Assembly: GCA_023213315.1 (NCBI GenBank)
Contig: JAKCPI010014841.1
Coordinates: 62,001 to 126,000 of the forward strand
Direction: 5' to 3'
Source: Euborellia annulipes
Lineage: Eukaryota > Arthropoda > Insecta > Dermaptera > Anisolabididae
Length of the DNA stretch: 64,000 nt
This document shows, piece by piece, positions 34,669 to 46,206 of the stretch. The notes beneath the pieces are model-generated. The model did no database searches. It was given only the letters and a program-made list of their open reading frames with translations, and was not told the origin of the DNA. The position numbers and the translations under genes are program-made. How positions within the stretch are numbered: position 1 is the stretch's first letter; the number at the start of each line of letters is the position of its first letter.

Positions 34669-35255
34669 GTAGCGTGTCTACCTTCTACACCGAACGTCGC
34701 GGGTTCGGACCCCAGGCAGTCCGATAACTTTATTTAAGCCAATTGGATACCAAATGGCTTAAATAAGAATGCCTGGACCCCATATATGTATATTTATCAA
34801 TAACGGATATCGTAAAAAGTCTTATATGGCCTGAGTTGCCGAAAAGACTGTGTGAATGTGTGTGTGAATGTGAGGACGAATGAGAAAAAAGTGTGAATGT
34901 TTAAAAAAAAAAAAATAAAATAAAATAAAAATCAAGTTGTGGTATTTGTTTGTTTTAAGCTATATGAATGAGTATAAATACACACTTTGCCACTATTCCT
35001 AGTGTCTAACTGATATAAAAAAAAAAAAATAATAGGTAAATTAAAATTTTTTTTTGTGTTTTTACAATTTTTTTTCGCGACAAGGCAAAATTTTTCTACG
35101 ACCCGGGTGGCGACTCACACTTTAGGAAACGCTGGTCTAAAATATTAATTATCCAGTCAGGGGCTCACTTCTAGTGAGTACGAGGATGAAAATCACGAAC
35201 TACCCGAGGTAAGGCCAGCCTTTTTTTCTCCCTTTTTTCATATTAATCATCATTA

Positions 35256-35834
35256 GGCCCAATTCCACACAAGTGGCGTATGGCGTGGCGTGGCGATGGC
35301 GTGGATCTGGCTTCTGCCACTTCTATGTTAACCTATAGCCCAATATACACTGACATGGCGTGGCGGAGGCGTGGCGAATGGCGCCGAAACCACACCATTC
35401 CGACGCCATCTATGGCGACCATAAGTGGCGTTCGCCACTAGCAAACCATTTGTTTCGCAACCTTTGCCCTTAAATTATTGATGCGATATGGATTTTAATA
35501 TCCAAATTTGCTTTATTATATCATATATTTCATTACTTTGTAAAAAATTAAATATTAAAATAAATTAAATATGGTTAAATAAACATAAATAACTACACAA
35601 ATTATAAAATAAATATTTTTATTTAGATTTAATATTTAAATGCATATGCAGAATATCTATCTTGATTTGGAATTGGAGAACGGTGTTGGAAATATTTGCT
35701 CAGATAAAGTGACTGGAGTGGAGTGAGCCATTTGTGTGTGTATGCACGCGCCACATCTTATCCACACCACGCCATGTCCAGCGCCACGCCATCTCCACGC
35801 CAGTGGCAAACGCCACTTGTGTGTGAATCCGGCC
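35256..35834. mobile_element. Harbinger-type MITE rich in GTGGCG repeats
   Basis: Inverted ends GGCCCAATTCCACACAAGTG and CACTTGTGTGTGAATCCGGCC, each followed by GGCG/CGCC tandem motifs (GGCGTGGCG and complement). TTA duplicated at 35253-35255 and 35835-35837, the TWA target of PIF/Harbinger. Open frames on both strands at 35657-35930 are by-products. Confidence 0.85.
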
Positions 35835-36068
35835 TTAGACGGTAGTGAGACGGGTCGGCTTGTTTTTCTCTCGGTCTCATTTTTTTTTAAATTAATTTTT
35901 CCAACCCCGCATAGAGAGAAGGCCAAGTAGAAGAAGATTACTAAAATATAATTATATTTGAATTAAGCATTGTTTCAATGGAATTTTTAAATAAGTATAA
36001 AATTTATTCAAATAGTTTTTAATATAGTCTAAGGAATTCACCGTTGGCACTAGTTTAAACATTTTTAA

Positions 36069-36230
36069 AATAATTTAATAATAATTAAAAGTAAACACTA
36101 GGTTTAATTTAAAAAAGAGTTTATAATAAGTTACTGATGATGATGTTTTAACATCGAAATGAACAAAAAACCAAATAAAATTTTTTTTTAACTAAACCTA
36201 GTGTTTACTTTTAATTATTATAAAATTGTT
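36069..36230. repeat. Palindrome with hammerhead-like centre
   Basis: Inverted arms AAAAGTAAACACTAGGTTTA (left) and its complement (right, about 36195-36220). Between them CTGATGA (36134-36140), GATGT/ACATC helix and GAAA are followed by TGAAC rather than CGTH, so only part of the hammerhead core is present. Confidence 0.5.
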
Positions 36231-37807
36231 AGTTTTGGATTTTTTCTTTTAAAAGGTCTTCGTCACAAAATGTATTATCAATCTTTCTTGAATGTTCAAG
36301 CTACTGACTTAAAAAAAGTAAAATAATTTTGCAGATTTGTCGGAAAAACAGGAAAGCAAGTTAATAAAAGCGTTGTAAAAAATGATTGTTTTTAACAAGA
36401 TAAACATCTAATATGTGCAACACATAACTTTTTTGTACATGACTATTACACCTGATTTAATAAATTTCAAAAAATTCGAAGTATCTAAAAAACTATTCGA
36501 TATTTTGAAAACCTAAATTTTGTTTTCCTTAAATACTTTTGAATGCAATAAAAAACCACAATCAAAATTTTAAAATTTTTATAAAACCTTTCACGGAAAA
36601 AAAAGGAAAAAAATTTAATTTTTTTTTTTTTTTTTTTTGATTATTCAAAATCATTTTATCATTTTTCTCTCTATGACCACATCAGACTTTAATCATAATA
36701 AGATCGATTAGTTTTAAAAACATCTGACTATGTTTCATGTAAGTATGTATTTGCGTTAATGTTATGATATGACAAATTCTAAAAGAAAAGTTTTAAAATA
36801 TTTTATGAAACCTCTGAGACAATATACTAAAAATTACTATTCTATAATGAATAATATTTTACTTTACTCTCACTAAGATGCTGTATATATCATTTTATCT
36901 ATAGATCAAATTTTTTTATACTAACCATTTTATTATTAAAATATGTAATGTAAATTTTCCCATAGATCATCACACTTCCATTATAAAGGAGTTATACTCG
37001 AGAGATTGACTATAAAACTAAATTGAATTATTTTAATTAGACAATGAATATATCTTCTCAGAGTTTATGCCAACTTATTTTAGTTAATAATTTAGCTATA
37101 ATAAAATTTTAATTGACTTAAATTTAAGAGGTGAAGTAATTAATAAAGAAATAGGGTCGATATTGAGATAAAATTGCAATTTAAATAGTAAAAATAATAA
37201 TAAAAATCTGGCGTGATGGCCGCACAGCACCCAACTTTCTCTTATATAGGCCTATTTAATTAGAAAATTGAATTATCATTATATTGTCTCATGAAATTTA
37301 ATATTATACCTATGGAGGCGAAATTAAAGAATATCCGATCCTGTTAAATGACATATTTTGTTTATGTTTATGTCTTTTCATTTGGATAATGTCAGAAAAT
37401 GAATTTAAAATATTTATATTATAATAAGCGTTAAAAACTAAAATATCAATGATATATATTCCTAAATAAAATAATCAAAAATTTCAATTTATTTTACTTA
37501 TCACTTAAAAATTAAATTCATTTTATAAATATTATTATCATTTTTCATTTTCCTTCAGAATAAGTATAAATATTTATCATAAAAAATTGAATTTTATAGG
37601 ATGATGTTATATTTCAAGTTTTTAGAGAAAGTTCTAAAACTATTTGTCATTAATGATGTTTAACGTTATTTTGTTTAAATATACTTCATACAAGTTAATA
37701 TGACTTAAGTTTTCAAATATTTACCGTATTAAATAATTTAAATTGAAACCGGAGACGTGATTAAGACTTCAAAGCGAGTAATAAACAAATTTTAAACTTA
37801 TTCAATA
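36231..37807. other. AT-rich, gene-free stretch
   Basis: Only a family A hairpin arm fragment at 37204-37245 (AAATCTGGCGTGATGG, CACAGCACCCAACTTTCTCT) is recognised. Confidence 0.4.
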
Positions 37808-38098
37808 AGGGAGGGTACAAGTATTACGTAACGCAATTTTTGAAGATTTTTGACCCCCCTCGCCCCCATGTAACGCGCCGTAACATTTTTCTGCGACCCC
37901 CCCCCTAGACGTTACGTAACGCTTAAGTGGCCATATTTTCTAAAAGTCACAATTATGTTGCGCAAAGTAACGGAAAGTCGCTAAAATACCAGTTACGCAC
38001 CGACTTGTTCAACCCCCCCCTCCCCCCTTGTAACGCATGGTAACGTTTTACGAGTCCCCCAAATTGCGTTACCGTACGTAATGCTTGTAAGCTCCCTA
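37808..38098. mobile_element. MITE with TTACGTAACGC subterminal repeats
   Basis: Ends AGGGAGGGTACAAGTATTAC and its diverged complement (GTAATGCTTGTAAGCTCCCT), with repeated TTACGTAACGC/GCGTTACG motifs and C runs. No clear TSD beyond one or two A/T bases. Non-coding. Confidence 0.7.
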
Positions 38099-38251
38099 AA
38101 TAGCCTTTTATAAACAAGATGAATATTAATATTTTGAGTAAAAAATAAAATTACTAATATATATATATAGCCTATATGAACTAGGACTATTCGCTTCCCG
38201 ACATACAACAAATAAAGTTCCTTCTTGTCGGTAAAAAAAAAATTAATAAAT

Positions 38252-38347
38252 AAAAAATCTGGTGTTACTGATCGCACAACACACAACTTTATTTTACCTT
38301 TGATAAGAGAAAGTTGTGTGGTGTGCGACAGTCACACCAGATTTTTT
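38252..38347 (+). repeat. Family A first hairpin only (foldback)
   Basis: 96-nt near-perfect hairpin with arms AAAAAATCTGGTGTTACTG and CAGTCACACCAGATTTTTT and loop around TTACCTTTGATAAG. No downstream family A body, so the hairpin can exist alone. Confidence 0.8.
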
Positions 38348-39568
38348 CTATTAAGGCTGAGTACGGGGCCCAAATATTTATTCCCCCCCCCACCCCCTTC
38401 TGCCTTTAGCTGTTAGCTGCCCATAAAATAAATAAATAATTTCAATTAGGTTGAAACATTTCGGCTTTAATATTTCCATCATATAGGGCCTACTATTAGA
38501 AATAGTAATAAAAAAAATAATAATGCGCTTAAATATTTCGCACAACGTCCGGATATTTTCAACAGATATTATTATTTTTTTACTCGTTAATCAGCTTGAA
38601 CTCAGGGTGGTTAAAAAAACAAACACTTTTTTTATATTTTGACCAGGGCACTCCGGTGAAGATTTTGGTACCTTTTCATGTGGACGATCACGTATAGGGA
38701 TAAAGGAAGTAAAAAATTTTCCATTAAAAATTAATGTAAAATAAGTTTTTTTTTACATGGAGAAAAGAGAAAGAAAAGATATTTATAATATTAATATAAA
38801 TACCATTTCCAAGAAATTATCTAATTGATTGAGAAAGATAAAGGTTATTAGGCGGGACGAATGTGAGAACTGTTTAAGAAACGATTGGCGCCTGCTCACC
38901 TTCCCCTCCCTCCCCTCTAACCTTTCTCTCCCACCACCCTCCTTTTCATTGTCGAAGACAAAATAGGAAACGACAATTAAAAGAATTTCCTTTCTTAATT
39001 TTCAAGTTTTTTTTTATTATTAAATAATTGCATTACGGGTAAATAAAATGAAAAATATTATAGTTTATAAGAATGATGAATCAAAACAAATTTGTTCCGA
39101 TATTTGTGCGTTTAATCAAAACACTAGTTAGTGTGCAGTTAATTTATATAAAAATTTTATTAACCAATATAATAAAAAAAAATTGGAAAATTATTACTCT
39201 GAAAAAAAAAATGATATTAGGCCTAATATAAATGTATTTAAGTAAGCAGATCGCCTGTCGGAAGAACTCAATAAAAAATCATCTAGGATCTTTTTATAAA
39301 ATCTTCCATTATCTAAAAACATTTCCTTAAAAAAAAAAATAATAAAAAGAAAAAAAAAAAGTTAAAAATTCCCAGTAAAGACACTCACACATGGATCAAA
39401 TTTTCTTCTTAACAAACTCCCATAAAATAATTTCTATTGATAATAGAACACTTAATAAAATTATTTTATAATTTTCTGGTCAATTTTTTTTTTTTTTAAA
39501 TAATTAGCATGTTCTTTTGGCTTGGCTTGAAGGGAGTTGGATAATTAATTAAATAAATTTCAATATAC
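38348..39568. other. Gene-free stretch, possible first intron of a minus-strand gene
   Basis: A Penelope-end relic on minus (about 38430-38500, GCCGAAATGTTTCAACC), a fragment at 38652-38700 shared with 62785 and 63143, and a pyrimidine-rich single-copy patch at 38880-38960. Confidence 0.35.
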
Positions 39569-39733
39569 CTGAGTCAAAGGTGATGGCAGGTGCTTCACGA
39601 TATAAAATTTACTACTTGAAGACACATCACAATGAAAATTAAACTCACTGAACACATTTTATAATTTTTTAAAGCACTAAATAAATCACTTAAAGAAAAC
39701 GAACCGAACGAGTGTAGAGGTGGAAGCCAGACT
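39569..39733 (-). promoter_or_regulatory. Candidate promoter-proximal first exon
   Basis: Minus strand: an initiator-like AATCAGTCTGG puts +1 at about 39733, a single-copy region of more balanced composition follows, and it ends at a good donor CTTTGACTCAG|GTATAT (last exon base 39569). The exon would be mostly 5' UTR. It contains a 20-codon ORF with a hydrophobic, signal-peptide-like sequence that stops 25 bases before the donor. TCAGT initiators are common in arthropods. The downstream gene would run leftwards. No transcript evidence. Confidence 0.35.
39595..39657 (-). CDS. Upstream ORF of 20 codons in the candidate first exon
   Basis: MCSVSLIFIVMCLQVVNFIS then TGA. It is hydrophobic like a signal peptide. 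It could be a regulatory uORF. If an alternative donor (AAGTA|GTAAAT) before the stop is used, it could encode the start of a secreted or membrane protein. Both readings are speculative. Confidence 0.2.
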   Translation of the reverse strand: MCSVSLIFIVMCLQVVNFIS

Positions 39734-42378
39734 GATTGTTTGAACTTGTTGTCCGCTAGAGTGCTCTGCGTCTCTTTGTTTTTACTCTTTGAAGGAATAT
39801 AATTTGGAAAAAAAAAATTAATAGATTAAAATAATTTAATGAAAAAATAATATGAAGAAAAAAATTATTTTATTAAATTATTTACAAATATTAATGCATT
39901 TAATGCATTTTGTATATATTATTATAGAAAAAAAAAGTTCAAAGAATACAAATACTTTTTAACTTTGCCCATCAACCGTTGGATAGGTAAAGTTAATGTA
40001 ATCTTAAAAAAAAAATCGAAATTTTTTTGAAACTGCCAAAATGCGTTTTGAGGTCACCTGAATCCATTTAAGTAGTTTTTGGAATGATGTCTGTATGTGT
40101 GTGTCTGTGGTAATTTTTTCGTCAAAGAAAACTCAAAAACTATTTGTTCAATTGTTTTGAAATTTTGCACCTATAAACTAGGGGTAGAGGCCAAGAACTG
40201 AAAAGCTTTTGGTAAATATAGGACCATTAGGGGGGTGTACGGGGGGGGGCAAATATTTTTTCTTACATAACCTATAATTTTTTTTATATATTCAGAAACT
40301 AGACTTCCTCTCGAGTAAAATGATATATAATATGTATAACATTAGGAGGGAGGGGGGCAATATTTTTTTCTTGAATAGTTGTGCGCTCGGCTAAAATTTA
40401 TTTGTTTATTTCAATAAAAACCACTGGTCAAAATTGGATTAAAACCAGGACGGCTAAAACCGGTTTTAACCTGTTGTTTTAACCACCCTGGTTTTATCCG
40501 AACCACCCTGCTTGAACTCCTATATTTAGTTGATGATTTATGATGCCCATAAAATGATAGCAAGGACTCAACACAACAACATGATTCGTTGATGTTGTTT
40601 ATGTTTTGTTCAATATAGTACTCTTTAAAAACAAACAACTAGCCTTGATGTTTATTTGAATTGCATTTCCCTACTTTTGTTAGTTGATTTCTTATTCATA
40701 GCTGATGGATTTATTATCAAAAGTTCGATCGACATTTGTATCCAATCTGTTAACATCAGTTTTGCCTTCTATGATTGTGTTCTCTGAGGTTCTCGGTCAA
40801 TTTAAACTTGTTAACACGAGTTAATTATGCGCTCGCGCTTTGAAATTAGGCCGGTCCAAACAGCATTTACAGTAAATTTGGGTAAAGAGTATGAATCATG
40901 CGAACGAACAATTGACAAGTGGAAAAATTAAGGCCAAATCCAAGGGGTTTTAAATTACTCTATAATTATTTTATTTCGTGGATTACAATTTATAATAAAT
41001 TATTTTTTTTTTTTTTTACTTAAGGTTCTAATTTTTTTTTTGTTTTTATTTTTTTTTTAAGATTTTTATCTTTCTATCAGGGGTGAGGTAAGAAAATTTT
41101 AGAAAGTAGGTTGGTGTAATAAATCATTTCGTTTTGGGTTTCTGGAGGGTAGGCAACACATCACTGAATGTATAAAGGGATTTTTCGAGTTCTTATCTAG
41201 AGCGGACCACGCCTAGTCAATAGATAATTTGACTGCGCATGTCTGATCTGATATAAAGAACATACCTATATCGAATAATATCTAATTCAAATAAAAAAAA
41301 ATTGCTATGGACACAGGGAGCGGTCAAATCAGCTTAGAGAAGGCACCTCCGTTATGTATAACTGCCCCTAAGTGCATTATGATAATAAATAGACTAAGCC
41401 ACATTTAACGTATATCCTCGGGGCATCTGAAGATGCCATGTGTGTTCGACGCATCGAATATATCTGCCAAATAAAAGGACGTCAGGTGGAGCTATAAAGT
41501 TGCTGGATTAATTACTCTCAACCCCTTTAATTAATTGATAATATAATTTAGAAAAATTCCATCGTTCTAAAGGAAAAGCAAACCCATCAATCTTAGTGGA
41601 ATAGGCGAGATCTATATCTCTACTATGGCAAGAATTAAACCCAACAACCTATCCATGTTTTCGTTCAATATCTAATTCAAATTAATATATCTACAAAAAC
41701 TACAGTTTTTAACTTATTAAACCATTTTCTTGAGTTCGTAAAATTAAATAAATACGTTACTAATAATTTTCTAGGTTACATTACTTTTTTATTTATTTCT
41801 ATAAAAAATTTTGATGTCAGCGTGGAGAACGATTTCAAGAAAAAGGATATGAAAGGAAATTCGGGAATTCATAAAAAAGAAAAAAATAAAAAAAAATCAC
41901 ATGGGAATAATTCTTTGATAAAACATTTGTTATAAAGGTTATACCGGAATCACTTGTAGGTGTTGGAAGTTTTTTTTTTTTTTTATTTTACGTAAAAGTA
42001 AAATTATATTGTTCTTTTGAAAAAGGTCGCAAAGAGAAAAAAAAAGGATTTTATTAATATTACTTTTTTTCTGATGAAAAATTTTTTTAATGAAATGTTT
42101 GTTGTGTGAGAATAAAAATATAATAAGGCAAAAGAAATATTGTCCAGAGTAACTTTTTGAATTTGTATTCATATGCAAGTCGAATGGAGTAAAGAAAAAT
42201 TCAAAAAAATTTCAAATAATTTTGTGTAAACAAATATAGTCAATAGGCTTAACTTTTTTTTTTGTTTATGGTTTTTTCAGCATCTGATGTCATTTAGATA
42301 CCAGCCTATTTATTTCAATTATTGCCAATTTAATTGAGATATTAATAATTATGACCTTAAAAGTAACAATCTTTGGCT
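39734..42378. other. Gene-free stretch with diverged repeats
   Basis: 40030-40260 is a distant relative of the distal part of family A in minus orientation (TTTTGAGGTCACCTGAATCC, GATGTCTGTATGTGTGTG). 41270-41300 and 41665-41700 contain ATATCTAATTCAAAT fragments related to the SINE3 flank. No coding exon supported. Confidence 0.4.
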
Positions 42379-42532
42379 TAGAGATAAGACAATTTAGCTT
42401 CTGGAGTCCCGGGTTCGCTTCCCGTCTCGAAGGAAAATTATTTATTTCAATTGAATGACTACCACTCGATAATTAGGAATAAATGTCCTTAAATACCGAA
42501 AAAGACATTACAACGAATTAAAAAAAAAAATC
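42379..42532 (+). mobile_element. SINE2 copy
   Basis: tRNA-like head with GGGTTCGCTTCCC B box, TTATTTCAATTGAATGACTA palindromic region, AAATACCGAAAAAGACATTA tail (reduced shared motif) and poly(A). Confidence 0.7.
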
Positions 42533-42829
42533 TTTGTTTCAAATCCGAGACGGACAAATGAAAACTTTTTTTAATCAAAAGGCTAATAATTTATGATTGA
42601 TGCTTTGATAACAAGTTATCGTAAATATTATTTAAAACTTAGAAATCAAAAGCCTTGAAAAAAGATTAGAAAATATCTTTGAAATATTACCAGCGCCTGT
42701 AAAGAGACAACTAAACAGCATCTTATTTTATCGGGTTAGCAAAAACCAGGCGTGGCCAACCCGAGGCACACGTTGAACATTTTTGCCGCGATATTTTTTT
42801 TTATTTCATTTTGCCCTTGGGCCATAGCA

Positions 42830-43005
42830 CGGTGGTAGAGTTTCTGCCTCCTGTGATAGGGGTCAAGAGTTCGTATCCCGTCGTATGCGACAAAAATTTA
42901 TTTTAATTGGATTGGCTACCAATCCAAATGAAATAAATAGAGAAGAACTCTACCCGTAAATGCATTTTCGGCCTTTGATGCCAAAAAAAAGACTTTAAAT
43001 AACAT
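42830..43005 (+). mobile_element. SINE2-related copy with different tRNA head
   Basis: A box CACGGTGGTAGAGTTTCTGC, B box GAGTTCGTATCCC, palindrome ATTGGATTGGCTACCAATCC, and tail GGCCTTTGATGCCAAAAAAA (42971-42990). Confidence 0.75.
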
Positions 43006-43169
43006 TTAAATTTCATTTTTACTTTTTCTTACATATTAGTAAAATACATTTCTTTACAATGTGCGTTTAGTATCATTATTATTATATGATTGAGAAAATT
43101 GTCAATAATTAAACTCTGAGATGATGATTATTTGACAACCTTCTCAGTTATATTGTTAAATATCACCTT

Positions 43170-43313
43170 AATTATAGGCCATTTAGACCCCATCTCTATT
43201 TATTTCAAATGATTAGAGCCAATTAAAATAATACATTTTTCTCGTTTGGGACGGGAAGCGAACCTCAGACCTTAGGCACGATAAGCTAATGTCTTCTTTC
43301 TGATCCACGGGTC
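43170..43313 (-). mobile_element. SINE2 copy, reverse
   Basis: Minus strand: GAGGTTCGCTTCCCGTCCC B box, TTTTAATTGGCTCTAATCAT palindromic region, AAATAGAGATGGGGTCTAAA, GGCCTATAAT (start of shared tail). Truncated before poly(A). Confidence 0.7.
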
Positions 43314-43516
43314 ATGGTCATGATAAATTTTATTAGTTCATATTTAATTAAAAGATAGATGGACGAGATGTAGAGCATAACCTTACTTTAACAGGAAGAT
43401 TTTAATCTATCTTGAAAAAATAATATTCGTATTTTTATGAACATTCTTAAAAATTGTATGATCTCTAATTGAATTTTTTATAAAATTTTTTTTATTTAAT
43501 TAAAAGTGTAAAAAAT

Positions 43517-43537
43517 AATAATAATAATAATAATAAA
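43517..43537. repeat. (AAT)n microsatellite
   Basis: About seven AAT units. Confidence 0.85.
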
Positions 43538-43542
43538 AGAAA

Positions 43543-43800
43543 TTTAAAAACTTTGGTGAGATGGTCTCACAGCAGGCAGTTGGAAGTTGTGTTTTGTGCT
43601 TGTCACACCAGGTTTTTTTGTGTCGACATATATTTATTTAGTTTACGGCAGTACATTATAATTCGGAGTGATGTAAAATTTATAAATATGTGAAAAGTGC
43701 CATGGGAGTCCTTAACTTAAATATTAAATTTCAACCTTAAAACGTGTATATTTATCAAAATCTCAAAATCGAATTTTTTTCCATGAATTACGAAAAAAAT
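43543..43800 (+). mobile_element. Family A copy with large internal deletion
   Basis: First hairpin (diverged left arm), GTCGACATATATTTATTTAG, then a jump to TCCTTAACTTAAATATTAAA and AATCTCAAAATCGAATTTTT; the middle and end hairpin are missing. Confidence 0.75.
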
Positions 43801-44384
43801 TCATTATTTAAGTTGTTTTGAAACTATATTATATATATTCACCTGTCAAAAAGTAACAAAACAAATGCTCAAAACTCGAATTAATAACCATATTCATCTA
43901 TGCTATTAATTATACCGATCATATTTTAAAATATTTCCTATCGTCATTTTGCTGCATCGTTTTGACAAATGAAAACAGGCTATTAATAAAATAATATAAA
44001 CACATTAAATAAAGTATGTTTAAAAACAAAACACATTGTTTTTAATTAATTGAAGAGAGAGAGAATGAGTTATTTTATTTTAAAATTAATTTTATTAATA
44101 TTATGATACAATTCAATTATTGTTTAATCAATTTTTAGAAAAATAATATTTAAAAGATGTAAAAATTAGGCAATCAAGAGGGATCTGAGAGCACGTTAGC
44201 ACTCTCGCCAAGTTTCCTTAAAATTAAACACTTGCACTACCATACTCTTTAATTAAAACATTTCGACCGATTTTTGAGCCTTCATAACTTTTAGCTAAAT
44301 AGTTTAGACAATGGAATATTTGTAACTAAACTTGACCACGCGATAATTCATAGATGGCTTTGAGCTACGAATGCTTCAACCTCA

Positions 44385-46206
44385 GTAAAGTGTACTTCAA
44401 ACGATTTCCACAAACAAATTCACTGATATACTTTTTAAAGAGCATCTAAAAAATAATTCATTTATGAATTTTAAACAAAATCATTGGAGCGAATTTTGAG
44501 AAAATCGAAAAAAAAACTGAAAAAGTACATCAGTAAAGTACTAGTACTTTTTGGCCGATTTTGTTTAAAAGCTTATTTTCACGGTCCAGGAGGGTACAAA
44601 ACTTAAATATAAAATTTCATCCTCCTAGCTCTTTCTTTGGATTTCGGGGGCCTCAAAACGTGTATATCCATCAAAATCTCGACATTGAATTTTTGACATT
44701 AATCCAATACTCTATATATTTCATATATAGGGTAAGAGAAAGTAAAAAATCGGGGATACAGACACAACTTTCTCTTACCCTTCGGTAGAGAAAGTTGATG
44801 TGTGGACACACCAGATTTTTTGTGTCGAGATATATTTAGTTTCGATAGCCCTTAGTTTCAAACTTGATTTTAAATGTTGCTGCTTCAAATAAACTATGGT
44901 TATTTTCAAAATTTTAATCTCATATTTGGAATTTTATACACAATATAGAATCGTAAATAAATACAAAATTTCATAAGAATTGGAAAAAAAATTTTAAATG
45001 CCTAAAAAGTTCTAAAGGGGACCCCTTTTGAATCGAAATTAACATACAAATCCCTATAGGAAATTAACATTGTTCCTATTCGAAGATAAGGTGGAAAGGG
45101 AATTTAAAAGAGTAGAGAGAGAGATAATGTTTGAAGTGAGAGAGAGAATATATGTTTTCTTTGAAACAATTAAAGACACAAATAAAATAAAAATAAATGG
45201 GAATTTAATTAATAATTGATTTTTAATCTAATAAAAAGAAAAAGATTTAAATTCCGTTACCATGCAACCATTTCTATCTTTCCTATGAAGAACAAGAGTA
45301 AAGTGGTCTTCAGAAGATTTCAACGGCAAAATGAGAATATACATTTTAAAGAGCATCTAAAAATAGTTCATTTATGAATTTTAAAAAAATCCTTGGAGGA
45401 AATTTTGAGAAAATCGAAAAAAACTGAAAAAGTACATTAGTAAAGTATAGTACTTTTGGCCGATTTTGTTCAAAAGTTATTTTGAGATTCTTCAAAGGTA
45501 CTAAGTTAAATATAAAATTTCAATCCCTACTCAACTCCTTCATACTAAAAATCTGTCCCACACACAGACACACACAGACACACATCCACACACACACGCA
45601 ATTTGGCCCTTTTTGGACTCAGGGGACCTAAAACATGTATATCCATCAAAATCTCGACATCGAATTTTTGACATGATCGAATCTTTCTCTCTCTATATAT
45701 ATTACTATATAGAGGTAAGAGAAAGTAAAAAGATATTTTGAATTTGGAATTTTGGGGGGTTGAAGGGGCGGGGTTTTTTGGTCGGTGGTTGGGTCTTGTG
45801 TTGTTCCGAGAGGGAGTAGATGTGGGATTTTGTGTTCTCCTTCTTTCTTGGGAAGAGTAAAGTGGTCTTCAGAAGATTTCACAAAAAATTCAGATATACT
45901 TTTAAAGAGAATCTAAAAAATAATTATTTATGAATTTTAAACAAAATCATTGGAGGAATTTTGAGAAAATCGAGAAAAAACTGAAAAAGTGATCAGTAAA
46001 GTACTAGTACTTTTTGGCCGATTTTGTTAAAAGTTTTTTCACGTCAGGAGGGTGACAAAACTTAAATATAAAATTTCATCCTCCTAGCTCTTTCTTTGGG
46101 TGGTCGGGGCTCCGTGAATCATCAAAATCTCGATGAATTTTTGACATGAATCCAATACTTTCTCTCTATATATATATTCATAAAAAGGGTAAGAGAAAGT
46201 AAAAAA
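44385..46206 (+). mobile_element. Head-to-tail cluster of three 5'-truncated family A copies
   Basis: Copies at about 44385-44745, 45258-45731 and 45857-46206 each end with the AT-rich hairpin and GTAAGAGAAAGTAAAAA. The first copy is followed immediately by a new first hairpin (44743-44855) that leads into unrelated AT-rich sequence before the second. Same orientation throughout, each missing different internal blocks. Confidence 0.75.

Larger units (their letters stand above)
33992..34925 (+). mobile_element. SINE1 split by a hAT MITE, with TSD
   Basis: Head at 33992-34022, continuing at 34677 after a MITE. B box at 34699, palindrome, shared tail motif at 34828-34848, and poly(A). TSD TAAAAATCAAG at 33981-33991 and 34926-34936. 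Confidence 0.9.
31174..35134. mobile_element. Old hAT-like element hosting nested insertions
   Basis: Left end CCGCGTTTCCTAAAGGAGG, with GGGTCGTAGAAAAATTTTGC inside; right end carries the complement TTTAGGAAACGCTG and CAAAATTTTTCTACGACCC. Deeper shared sequence (CACTAGGAATAGTGGCAAAG at about 31292 and its complement at about 34989) extends the inverted arms to about 200 bp. Flanking 8-mers TTCTAGAG and GTCTAAAA match at 5 of 8, suggesting an eroded TSD. The CAGCGTTTCC-type end is typical of hAT. I could not find a transposase frame; the interior is degraded. Confidence 0.6.

Noticed and set aside
35657..35930. Paired long frames on both strands
   Set aside because: They derive from the GTGGCG repeats of the Harbinger-like MITE.
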